From contig JAPPNV010000360.1 of the NCBI GenBank assembly GCA_028818565.1, forward strand, positions 1 to 37,625: DNA of 37,625 nt. Direction: 5' to 3'. Source of the stretch: Rhodospirillales bacterium. GTDB lineage: Bacteria > Pseudomonadota > Alphaproteobacteria > UBA828. The translations under genes were made by a program, and so were the position numbers. The notes below the pieces were generated by a model. It was given only the letters and a program-made list of their open reading frames with translations. It ran no database searches and was not told the DNA's origin. Positions within the stretch are counted from its first letter, which is position 1. The number at the start of each line of letters is the position of its first letter. Below are positions 1-7,321 of this stretch, piece by piece.

Positions 1-422
1 TCTACCGCGGCGGCTGGTGCCCCTATTGCAACATCGAGCTGAAGGCGCTGCAGGATCGGCTGCCGGAGATCGAGGCGCTCGGCGCGCGCCTGGTCGCCAT
101 CACGCCCGAGACGCCGGACAACGCGCTCACCACGCAAGAGAAGAACGAGATCGGCTTCGACGTGCTGAGCGACGACGGCAACCGGGTGGCGAGCGCCTTC
201 GGCCTCACCTTCCGCCTGCCCGATGCGGTCAACGACCTCTACAAGGGGTTCGGCATCGACCTGGAGAGCTCCAACGGCGAGGCGAGCCAGACCCTGCCGG
301 TGCCCGCGACATTCGTGATCGGCAAGGGCGGCAAAGTGCTCAAGGCCTTTGTCGATGCCGACTACACGAGGCGGGCGGAGCCGGACGAGGTCATCGCGGC
401 GTTGAAGGACGCGGACGACTAG
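1..422 (+). CDS. Peroxiredoxin-like (AhpC/TSA) protein, 3' part
   Basis: The reading frame is open from base 3 to the TAG at 420-422 and gives 139 residues; the start lies before the window. The visible part opens with YRGGWCPYC, the peroxidatic/resolving CxxC of the thioredoxin-fold peroxiredoxin-like family. Next come a region describing oxidised-substrate chemistry (LVAITPET), FDVLSDDGNRVA and a late strand-turn VPATFVIGKGGKV, in the order expected for AhpC/TSA proteins. By family, such proteins reduce peroxides with thiol electrons in the cytoplasm. The next gene, 68 bases downstream, is an AhpD-like CxxC protein, so a shared redox role is plausible but is inferred only from adjacency. 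The family call is firm; the substrate is unknown. Confidence 0.85.
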   Translation, partial: YRGGWCPYCNIELKALQDRLPEIEALGARLVAITPETPDNALTTQEKNEIGFDVLSDDGNRVASAFGLTFRLPDAVNDLYKGFGIDLESSNGEASQTLPVPATFVIGKGGKVLKAFVDADYTRRAEPDEVIAALKDADD

Positions 423-489
423 CCTGTGCAGCACGCCAGAGTCATGGTCGAAGCGTGCAGGTGACGACGAGAAGGTAAAGGAGGAGAAT

Positions 490-1071
490 ATGCCCAGTCC
501 GTTGCTGCAGAGGGTCGCGCCGGACGCCATGGATGGCTGGCTGCGCGCCGCCTATCAGGAAAGCCGCGCGCTGCAGGAGAGCAAGGGCGGCGACGCGACG
601 TTCTTCGAGATCGGGGCCAACGCGCCCCACATGCTTGAGTGGTACTTCAAGAGCTTCTACGAGGGCGTCTTCTATGGCGGCCGCGTCGAGGTCAGGATCA
701 AGGAGCTGCTGCGCTACCGGCTCTCGATGACCCATGGTTGCGCGTTCTGCAACAAGGGCAACGTCGAGGCCGCACGGCGCGCAGGTGTCACCGACTCCCA
801 GCTCGACAACATCATGAACGACGCGAGCGACGTCTTCTCCGAGCGGGAGCGCGCGGTGCTTTGTCTCGGTGCCGAGATGGTGCTTCCCAACATGGAAGGG
901 CAGCTTACGCCCGCCCTCTATACCGATCTCTCGGCGCACTTCGACGACGGCGAGATCTTCGAGCTCGGCATGGTTGCGGCGGTGCTCACCGGCATCGCCA
1001 AATTCCTCTTCGTCTACGACCTGATAGAGCGCGAAGCGCATTGCCCCATAGGGCCGCGGAAGGCCGCCTAG
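490..1071 (+). CDS. Carboxymuconolactone decarboxylase/AhpD-like family protein
   Basis: This is a 193-residue alpha-helical protein with the CMD-family core: helix RVEVRIKELLRYRLSM, then HGCAFCNKGNVEAARRAG with a CxxC pair (CAFC), then a helix with ERERAVLCLGAEM. In AhpD-type members the CxxC pair and a nearby acidic/His relay pass electrons to a peroxiredoxin. Here an AhpC/TSA-like gene lies just upstream, which fits that role, although many CMD proteins have other or unknown functions. The ATG start is supported by a strong ribosome site, AAAGGAGGAG, a few bases upstream. It converges with the SDR gene that ends at 1090, leaving an 18-base gap with no obvious terminator. Confidence 0.85.
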   Translation: MPSPLLQRVAPDAMDGWLRAAYQESRALQESKGGDATFFEIGANAPHMLEWYFKSFYEGVFYGGRVEVRIKELLRYRLSMTHGCAFCNKGNVEAARRAGVTDSQLDNIMNDASDVFSERERAVLCLGAEMVLPNMEGQLTPALYTDLSAHFDDGEIFELGMVAAVLTGIAKFLFVYDLIEREAHCPIGPRKAA

Positions 1072-1089
1072 CCGCCCCCGCCCGCGCGC

Positions 1090-1863
1090 TCAGCGACTTT
1101 GCAGGTCGGCGCTGCCGTAGGTGAAGGCGCCGTTGGGGCTGATGATCTGGCCCGTGGTGTAGGCCGCTTCGTGCGATGCCAGATAGACGGCGAGCGCACC
1201 GACCTCCGCCGGACTGCCGAAGCGACCGACCGGGATGTTGCGCATGAGCAACGCCTTCTCCTCTGGCGGTTTTGCGACGTTCACTGGCGTGTCGAAGTAG
1301 CCGGGCGCAATTGCGTTTACCGTAACGCCGCAACCGCCCACTTCCCGCGCCAGCGAGCGCACCAGCCCGTCGATGCCCCCTTTCGCCGCTCCGTACGCGA
1401 CCTCGTAGGCCACACCCCCCGCCGCTGCGACCGACGACGTGCAGATGATCCGCCCGAAACCGCGCGCCAGCATGCCGGGCAGCACCTGCCGGGTGCAGAG
1501 GAAGGTGCCGTCGAGGTGGCAGGCCAGCAGGGCACGCCATGCCGCAAGACTCATCTCCTCGAAGCGCACCGCGTGGAAGGTACCGGCGACATTGACCAGC
1601 GTGTCAATGGGGCCGAGCGCCGCCTCGGCCTCGGCGAACGCGCCGCGCACGCTCGCCTCGTGGGTCACGTCGCAGTGGATTGCCGGGAACCGCCGCCCGT
1701 CGAAGCGGGCCGTCACGGCGCGGGCAGTCGAGGCCGCAGCTGCTTCATCGAGATCGGTGATCGCGACGTTTGCCCCGGCCTCGGCCAGCGCCTCGACGAT
1801 CGCGCTGCCGAGCCCGCCGGCCGCTCCCGTGACCAGGGCGTTCCGCCCTTCCAGCGAAAACAT
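1090..1863 (-). CDS. SDR family NAD(P)-dependent oxidoreductase
   Basis: A classical short-chain dehydrogenase/reductase of 257 residues. Near the N-terminus is the cofactor-binding TGAAGGLG, followed by an acidic residue after strand 2 (TDLDEA) that favours NAD over NADP. NVAG follows strand 4, a Ser lies in ICTSSVAAA, and the catalytic YGAAK (Tyr-x-x-x-Lys) is present. The C-terminus has the usual APGYFDTP and QIISPNG segments, with Pro-Asn in place of the usual Val-Asp-Gly. The length is normal. SDRs of this type oxidise alcohols or reduce ketones, and the substrate cannot be read from the sequence. It is divergent from the RidA gene, so the 71-base gap between them must hold both promoters. 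Confidence 0.88.
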   Translation of the reverse strand: MFSLEGRNALVTGAAGGLGSAIVEALAEAGANVAITDLDEAAAASTARAVTARFDGRRFPAIHCDVTHEASVRGAFAEAEAALGPIDTLVNVAGTFHAVRFEEMSLAAWRALLACHLDGTFLCTRQVLPGMLARGFGRIICTSSVAAAGGVAYEVAYGAAKGGIDGLVRSLAREVGGCGVTVNAIAPGYFDTPVNVAKPPEEKALLMRNIPVGRFGSPAEVGALAVYLASHEAAYTTGQIISPNGAFTYGSADLQSR

Positions 1864-1934
1864 CGTACCCTCCAGGCTAAACGACAGCGACCGGTTACGC
1901 GACGATCCCGTGCAACGACCTCAGGAGGCTCACC

Positions 1935-2321
1935 GTGCTGAAGACATACAACCCGTCCGATATCGCGCCACCGTTCGGCCACTACGACCACGGTGTCGAG
2001 GCCGTCAACGTGTCGCGCCTTCTGCACGTTTCGGGACAGATCGGTGTCGAGCCAGACGGCACCGTGCCCGACGACGTGGCGGCGCAGATCGAATGTGTCT
2101 GGCGCAACATCGAGGCCGTGCTCGCCGACGCCGGCATGACCACGGCCAACGTCGTGCGGACCATCACCTACATGCTCGATGCCGACTACGTGCCGCTGCT
2201 CGCGGCCGCACGCAAACGGCACCTGGGCGCCGACCACAAGGCCGCGTCGACGACCATCGTCGTGGCCGGGCTCGTGCGGCCCGGTTGGAAGGTGGAGATC
2301 GACGCCGTCGCCGTGGCCTGA
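1935..2321 (+). CDS. RidA (YjgF/YER057c/UK114) family protein
   Basis: A 128-residue chorismate-mutase-like fold protein of the Rid family, with the typical segments LLHVSGQIGVEPDG, a central helix ECVWRNIEAVLADAGM, NVVRTITYMLD and a C-terminal KVEIDAVAV. RidA proteins hydrolyse reactive enamine/imine intermediates from PLP enzymes, using an Arg near the C-terminal third. The TYMLD segment and the absence of an obvious catalytic Arg at the usual place suggest a divergent Rid subgroup, so deaminase activity is uncertain. It starts at GTG, chosen because AGGAGG lies seven bases upstream. The stop is only 14 bases from the end of the convergent phage collar gene. Confidence 0.85.
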   Translation: MLKTYNPSDIAPPFGHYDHGVEAVNVSRLLHVSGQIGVEPDGTVPDDVAAQIECVWRNIEAVLADAGMTTANVVRTITYMLDADYVPLLAAARKRHLGADHKAASTTIVVAGLVRPGWKVEIDAVAVA

Positions 2322-2335
2322 CCCTCCCGCGCGGC

Positions 2336-3097
2336 TCAGGCCTTGATGATGAAGCCGAGGGCCATGAAGGGCGGCATGTTGTTATGGGCCGCGCCGCCGC
2401 CGACGCTTTCGCTGCGGCCGAGGGTGGCGTCCTCGGCGCTGCCCTGGAAGCTGTATTTCTCGTCGAAGCCCTGCCGGGGCGAGTAGTCGGCCGCGATCTG
2501 CTCGTCCGCCGTCACCAGGGGGCCGACGTTGACGTTCTCGTCGGCCGCCAGGTGGTGAAGGTGCGCCGGCATTTCGTTCACCGTGAGCGTGTGCGTCGCC
2601 GCGCCGCCGGTCTCGCCGAGGTTCTGCCCGCCGCCCCAGGCGAGGGCAAAGCGGCCCCTGAGATCGGGGATGTTGAAGGTGGTCACGCCGTCGCCGGCAC
2701 CGTAGCGGGTGCCGATGGCGGCGTACAGATCGGCATGGGTGGTGCGGCTGATGGCGCTGCCGGTGCAGCGGAACCAGCCGGACGGCGTGAGCAGGCCGGC
2801 ATAGATCGAGATGGTGCCGGCCGGCACGACGACCGTGACCGTGGGCGGCGGGGGGAGCTGCGCCGACGGTACGCGGCCGTTGCCGTCGAGGGAGGCGACG
2901 CCGTGCGGCACGCCGCGCCCCATCGCGGTATCGAACAGGCGCCCGCGCGAATCGAGCCCGGCCACGCCCTCGGGCATGCTGCGCCCCTGGATGATGGTGC
3001 GCACGCGCTCGATCAGCTTGAAGAACTCGGCGCGGGGCGGGCGGTCGGTGCCGGAGTTGACGCCGGCGGTCGAGAGATCGTCTACGGGCCAGGGCAT
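2336..3097 (-). CDS. Phage tail collar domain protein (tail fibre)
   Basis: A 253-residue virion protein, last gene of the leftward virion operon. The N-terminal 80 residues look like a trimeric attachment segment with short turns (GLDSRGRLFD, SLDGNGRVPS) and a PPPP linker. From about residue 95 comes the collar fold: GTISIYAGLLTPSGWFRC, TTFNIPDLRGRF, then GGAATHTLTVNEMPAHLHH and the terminal HNNMPPFMALGFIIKA. These are the signatures of the phage T4 gp12-type collar/microcystin-dependent protein family, which form receptor-binding fibres. The start is supported by AGGAGG with normal spacing. It follows the tail-tip gene by nine bases. No chaperone or assembly gene is visible after it. Confidence 0.85.
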   Translation of the reverse strand: MPWPVDDLSTAGVNSGTDRPPRAEFFKLIERVRTIIQGRSMPEGVAGLDSRGRLFDTAMGRGVPHGVASLDGNGRVPSAQLPPPPTVTVVVPAGTISIYAGLLTPSGWFRCTGSAISRTTHADLYAAIGTRYGAGDGVTTFNIPDLRGRFALAWGGGQNLGETGGAATHTLTVNEMPAHLHHLAADENVNVGPLVTADEQIAADYSPRQGFDEKYSFQGSAEDATLGRSESVGGGAAHNNMPPFMALGFIIKA

Positions 3098-3106
3098 GCG
3101 AGCCTC

Positions 3107-6100
3107 CTATGATGATTCGACGCCGCGCACGACGATGTCGACCAGGGCGTCGGCGGGATTGCCGGCGCCGTCGTAGATGCGGATGCGCGTCGGGTCGTTC
3201 TTGCTCAGCAGGGTCCAGGACCAGCCGGCGCCGACCGATTGCAGGGTCACGTCGAGGTCGGTGACGACGGCCAGGTCGTTCGGCACGATGCGCCCGTCGG
3301 CTGCGCTGCCTTCCCAGTCCGCCGTGTTGCGGTCGAGCAGCTTGCGCTCGGCGCCGGGCGCATGGACCGACCAGCACAGGTGATCGAGGCTGAGCACCCG
3401 TGTGCCGTCGCCGCTGAGCCGCCAGCGCAGTTGCAGCCAGCGCGCGGCGACGGTGGTGCCGGGCTCGTGGGCGGCCCAGTCTGCGGCCAGGAGCGCCGCC
3501 TCGGTGGCGCCGTAGCGCACCTCGAAGGCGACCTCGCCCACGGTGTCGGCCGACCAGCGCAGGCCCACGTCGAGCACGGCGCCGATATCGACGATCTCGC
3601 CGGTGTAGCCGATCTCGGTTGCCGCGCTCGCGCCGTTGCCGGTGGCCCAGGATTGCCAGTCGTCCCAGGTGGTCAGATCGTCCCAGGTGTAGTCGCCGAG
3701 GCCTTCGAGGGCGTCGAGCCCGTCGTCGGAGCGCTCGGCATTGGTGATGGTGCCGCGCCAGCCCGAGCCGGACGGGCAGCGCCAGAGCAGGGCGTTGCCC
3801 TGGCGTTGCGGCCCGAGGGTGGCGCGGATGCGCACGTCGCCGGTGCTGAGGCGCCCGCCGGTGTCGATCGAGCGGGCGGCGAAGACGTAGATGCCCGGCG
3901 GCGGCTCGACGGTCTCAAGCGGCGAGGCGGTGAGGTGGCCCCGGTGCAAGGGCGTCATGTCTTCCCAGAGCGGCGCGGAGTTGCCCTCGTCGACGGCGTA
4001 GCGGATCAGGATGCCGGCGAGGTCTATGTCGTCCGGCGGGGTCCAGCGGAAGCGCCGGGTGCCGTCGCCCAACAGGTCGATCAGGAAGTTGCCCGGCTCG
4101 CCCGGCGGGGCGAGGGTGCCGGTGATCGCGTAAGTAGCGGTGAAGGGCGCACCGGAAGGCGCGGCCTCGGTGCCGGGGGTCACGATCACGCGGAGCGTGC
4201 CGAAGGGCTGCGCCAGCCAGCGCGCCGTGGTCTCGCCGTCCACCAGGCGGGCCACGGTGCGCGGTGCCTCGTCGTCCACGGCGGCTCGCACGACGCCGCC
4301 GCGCCAGTCGCCGGCGACGGTGAGCACGGCGGCGATCTCGACCGCGAAGCCGGCGCCGACGCGGACCAGGTTCTCGGCGAAGGCGATGGCGAGCACGCGG
4401 GGCGTGCGTACCGGCAGCGCCGGGAACGGGGCGGAGAGATCGGCGGTGGCCGCGTCGTAGTAGGCGTCCACCTCGTCGATCGCGGTGAAGTGCACGTGCC
4501 GGTCGGTGCTCGGGCGCATGGCGATGATGCGGGCGCGCACCGGCGGCAGCGCGTCGTCGTAGAGCCGCCACAGGATGTCGCGCGGGTTGTCGCCATCGGC
4601 GCCGGGCGCGAGCCGCAGCGGGCTTGCGAGATCGAGCTCGTCGGTCTCACCCGCTTCTGACCCCGGCGCGCCTTCCGGCGCGACGCCGGCGGGCGGGCGC
4701 GAGACCGCCGATTGATGCACCGTGCCGTCGAGCAGACGGAGCAGCAATTGCGCGCCCGCGCCGGGGTCTACGGGCCGGTCGAGGCGCACGCGCGCGGCCG
4801 TGCCGCCGGCGAGCCGGCCGGCGGCGCCGCCGTCGATCAGCGAGTGCGTGATCGTCACCACGTCGCCCCGCGCGATCGAAAGCCCCTCGGCCGCCATCTC
4901 CCAGCCGAGGCGGCGGCGGTGGTAGAGCTGGCGCGCGGCCTGGAGGTTGCAGGCCATCGCCGCCTGGTTGCGGCCGGTGACGCCGTGAAGCGTGATCGTG
5001 GCCGTCGCGGCGGGATGCGCGCCCGCGTTCGGCACGGGCCGGCGGAGCGTGCTGTATTGCCAGTCGAGCGCGGGCTCGATGTATCGCACCGCGATCTCAT
5101 CCGCCGCCTGGCCTGCGGCGTATTCCACCGCGAACGAGCCGGCGACGATGTTGCCGGGGGTTATCAGTGCCGTCGCCGGCCGGCCCTCGTCTTCCCATAC
5201 CACGCCGAGACGGCCGGTCTGCCAGCTCGGGCTCGCGCGCCCGCATTGGGCGATGAGGGTCAGCACATCGGCGTGAGAGCGGGTGCGGTCGAGCACGAAG
5301 TCGCAGCCGAGCCCTCGCGCCTCGCACCAGGCGCCCCACGCCTTGATGGAAGACTCGTCGATGCGCGTGTCCGCCAGGCCGACGCCGGCGACCAGACGGC
5401 CGGCGATGCGCACACCCCGCGCATACCAACGGAAGAGCCAAGCCGGATTGGAGGTCGCTTGCGGCGCGGTCCAGCGCGTACCGTCCCACGCCGGCACCCG
5501 TTGGCGCACTATCGCCGACAGGCGATCGAGACGGCCGGAAAGCTGGCCGGTGGCACGGATGCGCACGCCGAGGCGCGTCTGACCGCCGTAGTCCGCGGTA
5601 TCGGTCTGATAGGCGCGCAGCGCCGCCCACGCGATCTCGTCGTAAACGCGATCCGAGGGGTCGGGATCGGTGGTGCGGCGCACGCGCACGGTCCAGTCGC
5701 GGGCGCTGCCGAGGTCGTAGGCGAGGGTGCGCCTGAGCGGGGTTGGGCGGTCGTGCGTGAGCGTGATCGCGCGGCGTTCCAACGCGACGCCCGGCGCTTC
5801 CCATTCGATCTCGATATCGACGCTGTGGCCGAGCACCGAGCCGTCTTTCTCGTCGACGCGGAAGAGCCGCCCGGCGATGTCGATACCGATGCGCCGCGTC
5901 GCCGCGCCGGTCGCGCGCTCGACGAAGGCGGTGTCTTCCAGGGCGGCGCCGGCGGCGGTGTCCACGTTGCCGGCGACGAGGGTGATGCGGCCTTGCGCGT
6001 CGCCCCGCTCGGTCTCGACCTCTTCATAAGCGTCGAGCGGCGTGTCGCCGAACTTGAGCTCGTCGACGGCAAGGTCGCCGAGGCCGAAGTTGAATATCTG

Positions 6101-6805
6101 ATGGAGGTAGTGGTCGTCGTCGACGATCTCGGTGTATTCGGCGGCGCCGAGGTCGGGAAAGACGCGGTGCTCGCCGAGCACCAGGAGCAGCGGTTCATAG
6201 GGTCGCGCGCGGTTGGCGCCGCCGGTCAAGCTGTAGACCGGCTCGACCGGCGACGATCCGCTCCGGTCCGGCAAGGGCAGCGGAGCGAGAGCGTTGACGA
6301 TGAGGCCGCCGCCCAGGGTGATGGCGGCACCGGCGAGGGTCTGCACCCATGGCGACGTGAACAGCAAGGGTGGCACGACGATGGCGGCAACGAGCAAGCC
6401 AATCTGCAGGAGGGCGCGCAGCGGGTTCTTGTCGTCGCCACCCGCGAGCGCAGCGCGGAGCGTTACGATCTCGCCGCCGCGCAAGGGCGTCGCGCTCCAG
6501 TCTTCGCGCGGCACCAGGCGACCGTTCACGGTGGCGACTATGAGGGCGCCGGGCGCGCTACCGCTTCGCTGCATGAGCGCGCCGGCGCCTGGCAGCACGT
6601 CCGTCACCATATCAGCGAGCGTGTTTCCCGGCACAATCGCGGCGGGGCGTGTCTCGCGCCCGCAAGCGGTGAGGCCATGAGGCCAGAGATCGGTGGTTAT
6701 CTTCGCCCTACCGCTGCGCTCACCTTCCGATTCCGCGCTCGCGCGGGCGCGCGACAGGGCGTCTTTTGACGCGCTACCGTTTCGCTGCTTGAGCGCTAAA
6801 TCCAT
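3107..6805 (-). CDS. Tail tip attachment protein, TipJ / lambda gpJ-like (host specificity)
   Basis: The largest gene in the window, 1232 residues. After an unusual N-terminus (about 1-60, see the B elements) comes a beta-grasp-like segment VNGRLVPREDW, then a hydrophobic stretch near residues 130-180 (LLQIGLLVAAIVVPPLL and GGGLIVNALAP), typical of TipJ/J proteins. Next is the conserved GEHRVFPDLGA ... HYLHQIFNFGLGDL block of the tail-hub domain. Around 860-950 is a fibronectin-III-like segment (RFRWTPPDDIDLAG), and a beta-rich C-terminus follows. J proteins close the distal tail tip and contact the receptor. The ATG overlaps the stop of the NlpC-like gene by ten bases. Two palindromic insertions lie in frame in the first 80 codons, so the ancestral start may have been downstream. 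Confidence 0.88.
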   Translation of the reverse strand: MDLALKQRNGSASKDALSRARASAESEGERSGRAKITTDLWPHGLTACGRETRPAAIVPGNTLADMVTDVLPGAGALMQRSGSAPGALIVATVNGRLVPREDWSATPLRGGEIVTLRAALAGGDDKNPLRALLQIGLLVAAIVVPPLLFTSPWVQTLAGAAITLGGGLIVNALAPLPLPDRSGSSPVEPVYSLTGGANRARPYEPLLLVLGEHRVFPDLGAAEYTEIVDDDHYLHQIFNFGLGDLAVDELKFGDTPLDAYEEVETERGDAQGRITLVAGNVDTAAGAALEDTAFVERATGAATRRIGIDIAGRLFRVDEKDGSVLGHSVDIEIEWEAPGVALERRAITLTHDRPTPLRRTLAYDLGSARDWTVRVRRTTDPDPSDRVYDEIAWAALRAYQTDTADYGGQTRLGVRIRATGQLSGRLDRLSAIVRQRVPAWDGTRWTAPQATSNPAWLFRWYARGVRIAGRLVAGVGLADTRIDESSIKAWGAWCEARGLGCDFVLDRTRSHADVLTLIAQCGRASPSWQTGRLGVVWEDEGRPATALITPGNIVAGSFAVEYAAGQAADEIAVRYIEPALDWQYSTLRRPVPNAGAHPAATATITLHGVTGRNQAAMACNLQAARQLYHRRRLGWEMAAEGLSIARGDVVTITHSLIDGGAAGRLAGGTAARVRLDRPVDPGAGAQLLLRLLDGTVHQSAVSRPPAGVAPEGAPGSEAGETDELDLASPLRLAPGADGDNPRDILWRLYDDALPPVRARIIAMRPSTDRHVHFTAIDEVDAYYDAATADLSAPFPALPVRTPRVLAIAFAENLVRVGAGFAVEIAAVLTVAGDWRGGVVRAAVDDEAPRTVARLVDGETTARWLAQPFGTLRVIVTPGTEAAPSGAPFTATYAITGTLAPPGEPGNFLIDLLGDGTRRFRWTPPDDIDLAGILIRYAVDEGNSAPLWEDMTPLHRGHLTASPLETVEPPPGIYVFAARSIDTGGRLSTGDVRIRATLGPQRQGNALLWRCPSGSGWRGTITNAERSDDGLDALEGLGDYTWDDLTTWDDWQSWATGNGASAATEIGYTGEIVDIGAVLDVGLRWSADTVGEVAFEVRYGATEAALLAADWAAHEPGTTVAARWLQLRWRLSGDGTRVLSLDHLCWSVHAPGAERKLLDRNTADWEGSAADGRIVPNDLAVVTDLDVTLQSVGAGWSWTLLSKNDPTRIRIYDGAGNPADALVDIVVRGVESS
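6552..6583. repeat. Palindromic element, family B, copy 1 (inside tail-tip gene)
   Basis: A perfect 8-bp inverted repeat GGCGCGCT / AGCGCGCC encloses a 16-base loop containing the family core CCGCTTCGCTGC. On the coding strand it is translated in frame as ALMQRSGSA, placed just before the conserved VNGRLVPRE segment of the tail-tip protein. The same core recurs at 6771-6796, 13293-13322 and 13945-13970. Confidence 0.75.
6704..6761. repeat. Palindromic element, family B, longer variant (inside tail-tip gene)
   Basis: Starts with CGCCCTACCGCTGCGCT, close to the family core, and ends with AGGGCG. The six outer bases are perfectly inverted (6704-6709 with 6756-6761). The interior contains a second GC-rich inverted stretch. 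It is translated in frame in the tail-tip protein as a Ser/Arg/Ala/Glu-rich stretch that looks unlike any virion domain. It lies next to the copy at 6771. Confidence 0.55.
6771..6796. repeat. Palindromic element, family B, copy at the tail-tip start
   Basis: Outer stem GCGCT / AGCGC around the core ACCGTTTCGCTGCTTG. It covers codons 4-12 of the tail-tip gene, read as ALKQRNGSA, and reaches the stop codon of the preceding NlpC-like gene. It may therefore have created the present gene overlap and N-terminus. Confidence 0.65.
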
Positions 6806-7203
6806 CGGTAGACCCCCTCCAGCACGAGCGCGCGGCGGTCGAGATCGCGTAGCGGGTGAAGGATCGAGCCCACGCCCTTGAGGCAGTGCAGCACGTAGGG
6901 CTCACCCACGACGGCGCACCAGATGCCGATGTGATGGCCCAGGCTGCGCCGCCTGGCGGCCGCCGCCATGAGAACGCCGTCGCCGTCGCGCGGCGCAGTG
7001 GTGCGCACCGCGTAGACGCCCTTGAACGCGGCAATCTGCGCGTCGCGCTCCTTGAGAGTCGCGGCATGTGCTGGCAACGCGAGCGTGCGGCCGAAGTGCT
7101 CGCGCAGCACGGCCACCACGAAATCGGCGCAGTCGTGCGCGCCCTCGACGTAGGATCTGCCGATGTACGCTTCCGCCCAATGTTGCTTATTCATTTCCCT
7201 CAT
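6796..7203 (-). CDS. Phage NlpC/P60-like cysteine peptidase (tail assembly)
   Basis: A protein of 135 residues. Early in the protein is HDCADFVVAVLREHFG, the Cys-containing helix start of NlpC/P60 and CHAP-type peptidases; the conserved His follows in LGHHIGIWC, and the C-terminal strand is HCLKGVGSILH. In siphophage and gene-transfer-agent clusters a protein of this class lies just before the tail-tip gene and trims peptidoglycan for tail penetration or takes part in tip assembly. The position here is identical. Two ATG codons compete: 7203 and 7194 (MNKQHW). Both lie at the edge of palindromic element A1, and neither has a well-spaced ribosome site. Cell-wall activity is inferred from the family. 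Confidence 0.78.
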   Translation of the reverse strand: MREMNKQHWAEAYIGRSYVEGAHDCADFVVAVLREHFGRTLALPAHAATLKERDAQIAAFKGVYAVRTTAPRDGDGVLMAAAARRRSLGHHIGIWCAVVGEPYVLHCLKGVGSILHPLRDLDRRALVLEGVYRWI

Positions 7204-7287
7204 GCGCCGGGCGCTCGCCCCGCTCGCTTGGCTACGCGCGGCGCGCGGCGCGCGGTCGCGCGCTCCGGGCCTGCGGCCCGGCCCCTC
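7193..7287. repeat. Palindromic element, family A, copy A1 (between tail genes)
   Basis: About 95 bp filling the gap between the DUF1833 gene and the NlpC-like gene. Shared parts with the other copies, on the plus strand, are TTTCCCTCA, then CGCCGGGCGCTCG, CGCTTGGCT, a GC-only inner hairpin (GCGCG / CGCGC) and the terminal hairpin CCGGGCC-TGC-GGCCCGG at 7265-7281. The TTTCCCTCA end read on the coding strand is TGAGGGAAATGAA, which runs into the start of the next gene. Confidence 0.8.
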
Positions 7288-7321
7288 ATCGGCCTGCGCC
7301 GTGCGTGTTGCCGCGCGCTCA

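Noticed and set aside
3239-4660. Long open frame on the plus strand across the tail-tip gene
   Set aside because: Arg/Gly/Ala-rich, no ribosome site, and opposite to a gene with clear TipJ motifs. In very GC-rich DNA such antisense frames are common shadows. The same applies to 4712-6769 and 7163-9112.
7193-7287. Element A1 as a transcription terminator
   Set aside because: The stems are strong, but no T run follows on either strand, the same unit occurs inside a coding gene (A4), and its end contributes to gene starts. A repeat element is the better description.
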